Source: Orobanche coerulescens (lineage: Eukaryota > Streptophyta > Magnoliopsida > Lamiales > Orobanchaceae). From it: a stretch of DNA of 64,000 nucleotides. How positions within the stretch are numbered: position 1 is the stretch's first letter; each line of letters starts with the position of its first letter. The DNA lies in the NCBI GenBank assembly GCA_033398695.1, contig JAWKAU010000045.1, forward strand, positions 682,001-746,000. Reading direction: 5' to 3'. The position numbers and the translations under genes are program-made. Of the stretch, positions 19,712 to 29,330 are shown piece by piece. The notes below the pieces were generated by a model, which saw only the letters and a program-made list of their open reading frames with translations, did not search any database and was not told the DNA's origin.

Positions 19712-22700
19712 ATGGTTGGTCAGACATCTTCTCCCGCACTCTAGAAAACCTAGAACATCATCGATGGACGGATCTTCTCAAGATCTGTCGTCATCGAGCG
19801 TATTCTCTCTGAAACCAATCATGTCGAACCCATGGAGTTCATCATCACTCGACTCCGTCAGCAAGGTCTCTACCGCCTTGGGAGTCAAACCACTGAGAAA
19901 TACGATGTTCACTTGGTTGAGGACTTTTACCTCAACGCCGCCGTTTGCTTTTTTTCGCTGGCCCAGGGAGGTCACGTTGCTCACATCACTGCTATCATTC
20001 AAGGTGTGGAGATCTCTATCGATCTAGATCTTCTTCAGAACATTTATAGGCTACCCGCTAATGGCCTTACAATGGAAGAACTTGAGACTTTTGGGTCTCA
20101 AGAGCTGATAACGAAGTATTATGGGCTGTTCACCGGCTCAACTGTTGTTGACATGGTTCACACCACCTGTCACAAGAAGAACTTTTGTTTGCCATACGTA
20201 TATCTGCATGATTTTTGCTGCAGGATCATCGAGAATCAAACTGGTGCATTCGAAATGTGCACTAATCTGAGATTTAGGATGATGGTTGCAATTTTGACCT
20301 AGGAAAAGGTCAACTGGTGCCAGATAATCTTGAAACGCTTGCAGGAGAAAGTATCCAAGCCTGCCACTCAAAAGAAGTCATTTGGTTTAATTTTAAACCA
20401 TATTTTGACGAAATGCAGACTTTCTCAATCCGCAGATGCGAAGAAAAATAGCTCCCGGATATACTTAGGAGGCATCAAGCCTACAGCGTATAACCAGAGC
20501 ACTTTGGTCTGCAACCACCCTAAAATCCATAGTATGCCAGTTTCTGAAGATCCAAGGGATATTTCTTTGAAGTCCCAGGATGTGGAGTCTTCATGGAAGA
20601 GGAAAAGATCTCACAGCAAGACACCTATTGCTGGTGAGAAGCCGAAAAGGAAGCTAAGGAGGCTTTCTAAAGCTAAAACCACCAAAACCTCCGAGGAAGT
20701 TTCCACCATGGCGCAACACATTGAAATACTACTCCAGGGCCCAATCCATGTGGAAGAGGTGCCCACTACTGTATCGACAATAGATCCTGAGCCTTTGGCA
20801 GCTAAGATGGATGATCGGACATATACCAACTTAGAAGACTCTGGCGAGTCGGCTGCCCCTGCGGAGCCAAATGCTACTTCTCCTATGCGGGATTCCACAC
20901 CCATACAGGATCAATCTTACTTCGGGGCACCATCCCCTGTAAGGAATCCCACTTCCCTACAGGATCCCACACCTGTAGAGGAAACCCTCGCTACAGCGGA
21001 CTCAGACGTTGTACGCAGTCCCTCCCCGGACACCATTATCAACAAAACTCTTCTCTCTGTGCAGATTGATCATGCTTATGATAGATTCCTTAAATGGAAA
21101 AGCTACAGGCTAGCTCCGTATGACACCTTATACAACTGGAGCGAATGGAGCCATGAAGAGAGATTTGTATTGGAAGTGACGGACTCAACAGAGGTTGCAG
21201 CCCTGATCCAATGGGACAATATCCACTGCAAGGAATTGATTGAAAGCCATATATTGCAAAAATCTGACGCCAGGAGAAAAGGAAAAGATAAGTCCGAGGA
21301 CTCTCCCCAAGATCCAAAAGGTGACGATGACTCAAACGACGACGACGATGCTTTACAAGCAGGTCTGAGAATGAGTCGTGAAGAGGCTCAAGACAGAGAT
21401 GCCTCTCAAGCTAAGGATGACGAAGGGCCATCAGGTCGAAGTGAGCCCCCTTCGCCACAGCAAGAGAATATTCCTGACGACGAGGAATCATTCCCTCAAG
21501 TCGAGGAAGAAGAAATTGTTTTGGAACAGGCACCCGAGCCTGCTGCCGAAGAAAAAGAAGTTGTTGCTGAGAGACAACAGGAGGAATCAGTCCCTCCTGT
21601 ATCCATGTATACAGACGCACCTTCGCAACAGGAGGACACAGCACCCCCTGCTCCCGAACCCGAAAATGCTGCTCCCGCCTCATCAACCATGAAATCCAAG
21701 GACGGTAATGTAACTGAGGATGTCCAACTCAATTCACGCTCTACCGTGAATCTGACAAGGTTGAATGGATCCGAAGATTTTGCCAAGCTGGATTCTCAAA
21801 GCACTGCTGCTAGGAAAGAGCGTCTGCGTGCTCTTGGTCTTCAAACTGTCTTCATCCAGGATGCAATTAATGCCCTGTACTCGGTGGAAAAAGCTCTTAA
21901 TTGGATGCACACTTCTGCTGTCGAAGAGATGACTACATTACAGCATGAAGTCTCTCGTGTAGTAGAAGCCTTCACTATATTGCCAGAAGTCTTCAAGCAA
22001 GCCCTGAAGATCATGCAAGAAAAACAAGAGGAACTCCTAAGAGAAGAGGCATCCAAAACGCGCATTTCTGAGGCCAAGACCGCAGCTGCTATGATCGAAA
22101 CCACTTCTCACTTGAGAGCCCACGACAAAAGTATCAAGGATATGTCGCAGGTGCTTTCCACCGTTTTAGAAAGAATGACTAATATTGAGACGAAACAGGA
22201 TGCCGCACTTGAGATCCTAGGACGTCTTGATGACGCCAAAAAGGGGGAAGAAGCAAGAGAAGCTGCTAGGAGAATAAGGTTACAGCACGAAAGGGAATTT
22301 AATGCTGCTCAAGACAGCATTACCGCTGAATTGAACAACCTAGCGCCTCCCTCTCATAGTTTTAAGATTTCAGGCTCCCGACCTGAGTTTCATGATCCAA
22401 ATGTCCCGTGACAAAGCTTAATCCAAAGACCTTCTGAAATTCGTCTTCCAACCAACTGCCGAAGAGGTGAAGCAATGGAGGAAGAATGAACTGATGAGAT
22501 ACTTTGTTAAACTCATCAGGGAATCCGCCATCTTCAAACGTTATAAGACATTAGCGGAGGCTGCAGACAAATTCACGAAGATTTTAGAAGAAGGAAAGCT
22601 TCCTCTCCAGCTAGATATGAAATCCAAGCATAAAAGAGGAGATCAGATCACCCATCCAGAAGACTGGATTCTTGCCGTTGACAGATCATACGAAGGTAGA

Positions 22701-22757
22701 GCAATATACCTAGATCGAGGCAAGGACTCCCTACAACACTGGTGGAGTGGAACCTAG
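19712..22757 (+). pseudogene. CopA 3' ORF (Sirevirus 'env-like' position), broken
   Basis: About 3.05 kb. The start at 19712 (MVGQTSSPAL) is chosen because the same frame aligns with the SirB start. Stops lie at about 19742, 19751 and 20300, and the frame shifts by one at about 22411; the C-terminus (KQWRKNELMRYFVKLIRE ... LQHWWSGT) ends at 22757. N-terminal third: globular, homologous to SirB (FIITRLRQQGLYRL, FYLNAAVCFFSLAQG, VNWCQIILKRL). Middle: Pro/Ser/Glu-rich disordered region with TPIQD/TPVEE-like repeats and acidic runs. C-terminal third: heptad-rich helix (about 21800-22330) likely to form a coiled coil. No membrane span or signal peptide seen. Function unknown; 'env-like' is positional only. 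Confidence 0.75.
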
Positions 22758-23297
22758 AATGATCCAGGGAAAAAGCCATGGACACACGTGGACTATAGGA
22801 GCTGAAATACTTAGTATATTAGTTTTGTTTGTAATTTTTCTTTCGAAACAGCAAACCTTGTACTGTATTTTTGAATATCAATAAAAGTGTTTGTTTATCT
22901 TGAAAGATTACAACTCGTAATCTACTGTGTTGATGTATGATTACATAACTTAAATTGTTGAGATAACAAATCACAAGTATAGAAACTTGTTTGAAAATTA
23001 AGCTGTACGAACTTGTCTACGAACAGTTCATAATTTCAGTTGTATGCTTAGAATACATTGTAAGATTGTGCCTGCGTGCCAATCATAAGCTTAAGATGTA
23101 AAAATTCTTAGTCAGATTTAACTCGCTCATGAGCGCTCATAAATTAGACTAAGTTGCTGAAAGACAGACCATTTGACAGAAGACCAAGAAATCTGCCAGA
23201 AGTCATCAAAGAAGATTATTTCATGAAGAAGTTTTTGGCATCATCAAGAGGACTTGAAAGTTTTTAAAGTCTTGGCAAATTGTCAAAAGGGGGAAAT
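22758..23297 (+). other. CopA 3' UTR and terminal polypurine tract
   Basis: Non-coding, AT-rich, with an AATCAATAAAAGTGT polyadenylation-like signal near 22878. It ends in the PPT CAAAAGGGGGAAA (23284-23296) directly before the LTR start. Plus-strand DNA synthesis would be primed here. Confidence 0.65.
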
Positions 23298-23567
23298 TGT
23301 TGGGATAACAAATACCTTGTATCGAAATAGCCAGGATATTCAATCCCTGTATCGAATGGTGTTGATAAGAGGTTTTGACATATATGCCAATCCTCAATAC
23401 AGTAAGGAAAATGCATCGATAAGTTGAAGTGTCAACCTGTATCAAAGGCCTGTCACAGATCCACCATACAGTGGAACCTTTCAGTACAACAAAGAAGTCT
23501 TATAAAAGATTGAGTATGGAAGCTGTCTCGATTTGTCGAATACAGTGATCTTCCATACAGCCCTCAA
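23298..23567 (+). repeat. CopA 3' LTR, first 270 bp only
   Basis: Aligns without gaps to 12308-12577 with 11 substitutions and stops abruptly after CCCTCAA, where gypsy sequence begins. The missing 711 bp and right target-site duplication show a deletion or illegitimate recombination after insertion. Confidence 0.85.
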
Positions 23568-23999
23568 GGCGCTGATCAGGAATATCTGACTACTCCGCTT
23601 ACGCCCCACAAAAGAATGCTCGGTACCGTCAGAGGCTAACATCGAAACGGTTCTCGTTCTATAATTCATGATCACCCCATGACGGTCCATCCAATCCTCG
23701 CCAAGAATCTAATTCTCATCTCTAATATCTACCGCAATCAGATTAGAAGGCCAAACCCTCCCCGCGATACTCACTGGAAAATCTCTAATCTCACGATCCC
23801 CCACGATGTTATCCCCACTAGGCAGTTTAACAACAAATGGTTCACACGCAACTAGGCAATCAACATGCAGACGACGCACACAATCCAAAGATATGAAAGA
23901 ATGCGTAGCAATAGAATCGAATAATACGGAAACAGGATGATCAAGGATGTGGATGGTACCTGTAGCCACCGTCGCGTCTGGGTCTCCTGCTCTTCTCAT
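23568..23999 (-). pseudogene. GB aspartic protease, truncated
   Basis: Gypsy retropepsin: LFDSIATHSFIS (family norm D-S/T-G-A-S/T-H-S-F-I, so the catalytic Gly is Ile here), then the flap-like KLPSGDNIVGDREI and, after a stop, ILGEDWMDRHGVIMNY with the conserved I-L-G-x-D-W motif. The protein is cut at 23568 in the segment leading to RT. The Gly-to-Ile change and the stop make it inactive. It would process Gag-Pol in the particle. Confidence 0.8.
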
Positions 24000-24092
24000 C
24001 TCATATACTCGGGGCGGAACAGACCCTGCACTAGAAGCTCCCCCTCTAGAAGGCTATCCATGTCCTAGACCTTTACCAAGACTCTACTGTGG

Positions 24093-25275
24093 CTAAGGAA
24101 CCGTCGGTGTCTGATTCACACTCGGCGCTCCCGCAGCTGGGGCTGATATCTGAGTAACTGGCGCCCGAACTGCATCCTTACAAAACTTAGCACGATATCC
24201 CATCCGACCGCACGCAAGACACTGAATCGGGGGCCTATCACACTCACTCATCATGTGGCCGGGACGACCACACTTAAAGCACGTAGGACCGCAAGCGGAA
24301 CCAGTAGGAGCAGACTTAGTACCATTTCCTCGCCCAAATGACGAAGACTGACCCCCAAAGACTCTCGAACCAGACTGAGCCTTCGGATGCCCACCAGACT
24401 TGCCTCTCGAAAACTGGCCGGAGGTCTTCTGTTTCTTCCCCTCGGCTGCAATCTCTGTCGCAGAAAACGACATCTCATAAGCCATCGCCTTATTCTGATA
24501 CTCTTTCAAAGTTGTGCATCCCAGACCAGACATGTAGTGACGCACCCTCGGTTTAATTCGCATATCGAAGTGGCGGATCTTATCCATCTCATCTCGGACT
24601 TGATTTCTCACATAATGAAGTTGTTGGTTGTAGTCCTTGATAGCTTGAGAAATAGGAACATCCTGGGGCATAGCCTCAAAGAAGGCTCGGATCCTCCCCT
24701 CCTTCACTGGCCACGGACAAAACTCATCTTCCATCAGCTCTCGAAACTCTGCCCATGTGGCTGTCCGGTCACACGGTTTCACCGCTTGCCACCATGTTGC
24801 CGCCTCTTTGGCGAGGAAGTACTGAGCGATGGGTACCTTCCTCTCCTCAGAGCAGTTAGAGGCCTCAAACACCTTTTCCTTCTCAAACAACCAATTCTCC
24901 CAACCGAAAGGGTCGGAAGCACCATCAAACTGCGGAGGACGCATACGAATCACGTCCTGAAGCAGCTTATCATTACCGGATCCAGTAGGCGCAACTGGGT
25001 TAGCATTAGCCTAGTCGACCAAAACGGCCTTAGTCAGTAGCGTCATCTGGTTCGCTACTTGCTGTAGAATGTTCGCCACTCCAACATTCTCATGCGTGTT
25101 TCCGGAGCTAGCAGGCTGGTCCTGCTGACCCCTGGAACTAGGCGGGACACTGTTCGACAAAAAAGGCATAGCCGAATCGGTTCCCGAGTTATCAGATATG
25201 GCCGCCCCACCGGCTGCGCCACGTCCCCTACCGCGTCCGCGATCACGTCCTCTACCAGCAGGAATTCTGAATAAG
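24093..25275 (-). pseudogene. gag: GB gag
   Basis: N-terminal Arg/Gly-rich stretch (AGRGRDRGRGRGRGAAGG at about 25265-25210), an internal TAG near 25016, then the retrotransposon-gag domain with FLAKEAATWWQ and WAEFRELMEDEFCP, and two knuckles: CFKCGRPGHMMSEC (intact CCHC) and CLACGRMGYRAKFC, where His is replaced by Tyr compared with GC (CHNCGIAGHKARFC). It ends in a Pro/Ala-rich tail at 24093. Gag packages the RNA. The N-terminal 80 residues lie upstream of the stop and lack an obvious in-frame ATG near the LTR. Confidence 0.8.
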
Positions 25276-25488
25276 TCGCGGGTGAGTACAATTGAAACGC
25301 AAAATGCAACAAGATATCAGGAAAGGAAACAGAACAGGATAACATAACGAATCAAGTTAGAGAAAACTTACGAGCACCGACGTACTGAGATGATGGCATA
25401 GCAGTGATACTGTTCAAAACGACACTCGACTAGACCCAAATAACCGACAGCCTAGGTATCCATAAACCTAAGCTCCGATATCATATTC
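25276..25488 (-). other. GB leader with primer-binding site
   Basis: Directly inside the LTR end (...GGGGTGTTACA) the minus strand reads GATATCGGAGCTTAGG (about 25484-25468), a decayed iMet PBS (TGGTATCAGAGC). Further in is an ATG reading MPSSQYVGAR that soon meets a stop. No other feature. Confidence 0.65.
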
Positions 25489-27546
25489 TGTAACACCCCC
25501 AAGACGATCAGGGCATATTATAGCGCCGTGGACCCCACACTATGGAATCCACCAGGCTAATGTACCAACAAAACATTCGACAACGACATACATCAACAAC
25601 CAACCGACAATTTCACAAACCAAAGACTGAATCCAATAATACAATCTGACATCAAAACCATTTCCCAAAACGGGAACAAAACATTAACAAATCCAAAAAG
25701 AAAGTACTCGAGTACTTAAACCAGTTGACAAAATAAGTAAACAACAAAACAGAACACCAACTGACGACCACTGAACAGTATCATGCTTGCCCATCATCCT
25801 CGTACGGCTCGAATGCTCTCTTGTCTCCGAGACCTATACCTGAAATACAAAAAGTATTTCCACTATTTAAGGGATTAGCGACAACTGCTAGTGCAAGTAC
25901 AATCCATTTGAACTACATTCTAATCAGATGAATATATGCGCCAAAATCATTTTAGAAATCATTTATATTCCGGAATATTATACGGTGCACAAGCACAAAA
26001 CACATTTTCTCCAATAAAACAATTCAAAGTTAACCTTGGTACGAGACTCACGGCCACTGTACCCCGCAGAGCCCCATCGGACATCCCTGGGTGGTTAACC
26101 ACAGTTCGCGATACGCACACACACGGCAATACGTATCCCTAGAGGCCCCGTCGGACCGTCCCTAGGTGAACATACACATATCCATCCACAACAACCACGA
26201 ATAGCCACAATTAAAATACTAGAAAATGTAAACAAATGTAAAGTACTTGCCTTTGAGACATCTCCGACGAAAAGGGGACGAACAACGAATACGAATGATC
26301 CGGACAGAAGACGACGGTTCCTAAATGAAGGATCAATATAACTCAGTCCTAAAGGACAAAAATAATCGAATGGAATACACCCATAACCCCCGATTATAAT
26401 TCATGACAATAACGTTCAATCGATACGGGCGAGGATTTACGTAAAATCTCCCCGTATCAACAATTCATGGATTAATTCGAGGAAAATGGATTGGGAATCA
26501 CCCAATAACAAAAATCGGTAAGAAATTTCGTAACATACATGAACAATTCGGAATCAATCACGAAAAGACCGAAAAACCCCCAATTTAGACAAGTTAGGGT
26601 TCCTGAAGAAAATACCTCGGATTCGGACGATGGAGGATGATTACGCTGATGGTAATATGCTAACACGATCCTACAGTGATGGAATACGAAGAATTCTTCG
26701 ATCAAAACTAAATGGAATCGCCCTCTGGAGTCGCCCCGTGAATAAAACGGAAGAAAAGAGTGAAAAATGTTGTTTCTGAACTGCCCGCTGATCTATTTAA
26801 AACGTGTAGTTAGCGCACGCTAACTATCACAAGGTAGCGCGCGCTAACGGGGCTATAAACAGTCCAGTAGCTATTGCCCGACGTCGCTAGCGTCCGCTAG
26901 ACATGCTTAGCATGCGCTAAATACCACTCGATAGCGCACGCGAACAACAACGAGTTAGCGTACGCTAACTGCACATCGATAGCGCACGCAAGGTAATAAG
27001 GAGTAGCGTGCGCTACCCACGCAGCAGTTCAGTACTGCTCAAATCAGTATGCTGCTGCCGAAGGTATGAAATTCGAAACGCACGATAAGGCTAGAATCCA
27101 GAATTACAAACACGAAAAATACAAGACAATAGAGCTAAGCGCTGAAAGAAAATATAATTCCGACCACCGGAGGGTCCGTAATGCTACAACGTAAATGAGA
27201 TTCCTTAAACTTAATTATAGGAAATCACAAAATTGGCCCAAGTGCCCGAAAATAACGAAACGATGTCGGATTTACAAACAGAAAGTCTCAACATGACCAA
27301 CTCAACCATACGAACTTGCACAAACCAATAAACAACGAAACAAACGAGTTACGAGAATCGAACGTTCATACGGCAAAACATGTCATAAAATGAAATTACG
27401 TGAAAACATCACCAAGACTCGTCCAAATGGAAAAACTTCAAGAATAAAGTAGATTCAAAATGTCGAAATGGTTACAAGCGAGTTGATAAAAGTAGACATA
27501 TACCAAAAATGGAAACTGCTAAAAATGGAAAGGTACGGATATTACA
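25489..27546 (-). repeat. GB 5' LTR
   Basis: Plus strand from TGTAACACCCCC (25489) to GGATATTACA (27546), 2058 bp; in element sense TGTAATATCC...GGGTGTTACA. The end segment has GGGGTCCACGGCGCTATAAT, also seen in GC near 31415. It includes CCCCGTCGGAC-type repeats near 26065-26165 and the dyad cluster plus TATA at 26791-27020. Small ORFs within are not supported. Confidence 0.8.
26791..27020 (-). promoter_or_regulatory. GB LTR promoter: dyad cluster plus TATA box
   Basis: Eight dyads (e.g. TAGCGCACGCTA at about 26812, TAGCGCGCGCTA at about 26834, TAGCGTACGCTA at about 26956, TAGCGTGCGCTA at about 27003) end in element sense a few bases before the TATA-like TTTTAAATAGAT (26803-26791), followed by a TTTTTCACTCTTTTC region. 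Confidence 0.7.
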
Positions 27547-28726
27547 TCATTCACCCGGAAATGATCATTCACTGTCAGGGAGTCGTACCCGGGACATAGC
27601 TCAATCAGAAGGTGTTCGGGTTGATCCACTCACTTTTATGCAGGGCATGATAGCCCAGATGACTCAAATGGCAAGCCTCATGGAGACGATGCAGAACTCA
27701 ACTACTCAGAATCAGCAGGCTCCTCCGCCGCCACCTCAGGGGCAGGATAGGGGTGTGAGCAGTATCATAGGCGACATCTCTCGCCAGAGACCACCAACTT
27801 TTGAGGGCTCATCTAAGCCGGTGGATATTGTTCACTGGCTCGAGCATTTCGAGAAGTTGTTTGCTATGGTGGAGTGTCCCGAAGGGCACAAAGTTTCAGT
27901 TGCGGCTTAATATCTTGGTAAGGGTGCTCATTCATGGTGGTTATCGTTGAAGCCCACCGATGGATCTTGTACTTGGGATCAATTCAAGACTCTCATGATG
28001 GAGAAGTATTATCCGGCCCCACTCAGGGAGGCCAAGTTATCAGAATTACTCACTACCGAACTCTCAGCGGACGATGATGTTCTCGTCATCGCCGAGAAAT
28101 TCTAGGAGCTACTTCCTTTCGCCTCGTCTATTATTCACTCTGAGGCGGACAATATCAAGTATTTCAGCAAGAGGTTGAAGCCTCGTATGCGGATGCAGTT
28201 GCTTAATCACAATTGCACCACTCTGGCCAAATTCATCGAGAAAGCTCTTACTTATGAGTTTACTGCTAAGGAGATTGCTAAGCAACAACCTTCAGCTGCT
28301 AGCAAGAAGTTAAAAAATCGTAATTAGTTTGAAGGCAGTCAGGCCACTTTCAAAAAGCCTCGTGCGGGCTCTACTTTTTCTGAGCGACCTCCTATGGCGC
28401 CTAGACCTGTGGAATTTCAGTCACGAGCGGCCAGTTTGACAATCACCTGTTTCAACTGTGAAGAACAAGGTCATTTCAGCACCAAGTGTCCGAGGCAGAC
28501 TGTCACGTGCCATAACTGTGGGATTGCTGGGCATAAGGCCCGTTTTTGCCGAAGAGACTCTAAACCTACTCCGGCGTCATCTCAGGCCCCGAGACATTGG
28601 GCAAGCAGGCATCCGCCACTCGACCCGCGCTGCTCAAGACAACAGGAGCAAACAAAGGCGGAGCAAAGAGCTATCAGATGGGAGCGTCCGGTTCGGGGGC
28701 CGGCAAGCCCTGAATTTATGAGATGA
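27547..28726 (+). pseudogene. gag: GC gag with three or more stops
   Basis: Met-rich helical N-terminus (MQGMIAQMTQMASLMETMQN), a proline run, then the gag domain: WLEHFEKLFAMVECPEGH, stop (27908), YLGKGAHSWWLSLKPTDG, MMEKYYPAPLREAKLSEL, stop near 28103, FIEKALTYEFTAKEIAKQ, stop near 28325. Two knuckles CFNCEEQGHFSTKC and CHNCGIAGHKARFC (about 28449-28550) are intact. The frame then shifts before the protease. The residues N-terminal to 27547 are interrupted by GB. Confidence 0.8.
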
Positions 28727-29058
28727 AGAGGACTGACGATCCGGAGGCCCGGATGATCTCAGGTACACTAGAAATTCTATCTCAACTTGTTTGTACCCTT
28801 TTTGATACTGGTGCATCGCATTCATTCATTTCCGAGTCATGTTTGAGTAGACTACGTCTGGGTAGTGCTACTAGTTGTGAGTCTTATGTCATTAGTCTAC
28901 CTGATGGTAGAAGAATTATCGGGAATCATGAGATTAAGGATTGTCCGATTCAGCTTCATGGCCGTGATTGTTTAGCAAACCTAATCGTGGTAGATTTATC
29001 GAGAGACGACGTCATCCTGGGTATTGATTGCTTGCTTGCCTATCGGTCCACACATTAG
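28723..29058 (+). pseudogene. GC aspartic protease, truncated
   Basis: LFDTGASHSFISESCLSRL carries the canonical D-T-G active site; ISLPDGRRIIGNHEIKDC and VILGIDCLLAY follow (the usual I-L-G-M-D-W-L has Cys for Trp). The frame ends in a stop at 29056-29058, exactly where the homology to pol is lost by deletion. Confidence 0.8.
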
Positions 29059-29330
29059 CCCACAGTTTTAGTGGTGCACCTTGTATTGATCTAGAGGGCC
29101 GTAGGCACTTTAGATTTTAAGTTCGGGAGTATGGCCCATTTTTGGTCATAATTCGGAGTTGAGTTATTTTAGTCTACGGGTCCGCACATTGGCCCACGGT
29201 TTGTGGTGCACTTTGTATTTATTTAGCGGGCCGTAGAGTATGGCCCATTTTTGGTCATAATTCGGGGCTGATACTTTGTATTTCTTGATTTCTTCTTATC
29301 TACAGGTTGGTGGGTCCCGCCTCAACCCCC
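29059..29330 (+). repeat. Diverged tandem duplication between GC protease and LTR
   Basis: A unit of about 120 bp occurs twice: CACATTAGCCCACAGTTTTA...GAGGGCCGTAG (29050-29155) and CACATTGGCCCACGGTTTGT...GCGGGCCGTAG (29185-29265), each followed by GTATGGCCCATTTTTGGTCA. No coding signal. It probably represents the 3' UTR before the LTR; the exact LTR start is not recognisable. Confidence 0.55.

Larger units (their letters stand above)
12308..23567 (+). mobile_element. CopA: nearly complete Sirevirus-like Ty1/copia element with extra 3' ORF
   Basis: Order: 5' LTR 12308-13288, PBS 13291, gag 13398-15691, protease-integrase-RT-RNase H to 18939, repeated PPT-like motifs 18940-19220, internal promoter about 19568, 3' ORF 19712-22757, PPT 23284-23296, partial 3' LTR 23298-23567. 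PR-IN-RT-RH order makes it copia; the long coiled-coil Gag, multiple PPTs and ORF after pol are Sirevirus traits. LTRs share 270 bp with 11 differences by eye (about 4%), so the insertion is moderately old. Stops and frameshifts in every gene make it inactive. It interrupts SirB. Confidence 0.9.
23568..27546 (-). mobile_element. GB: 5' part of a Ty3/gypsy element
   Basis: Minus order: 5' LTR 27546-25489, PBS about 25484-25468, gag 25275-24093, protease 23999-23568; RT, RNase H, integrase and 3' LTR are lost at the CopA junction. The LTR belongs to the dyad-cluster family shared with GA, GC and the solo LTR. The LTR outer end (27546) lies inside the gag of GC, so GB inserted into GC. Confidence 0.82.

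Noticed and set aside
19832..20302. The 156-codon ORF here as an independent gene
   Set aside because: It is in frame with the larger 3' ORF on both sides of single stops and aligns with the SirB N-terminus as part of that protein.
25267..25371. A small intron in GB gag (GTAAGT ... TTATTCAG on the minus strand)
   Set aside because: Splice-like ends exist, but joining them puts the upstream ATG out of frame with the Arg/Gly-rich gag frame.
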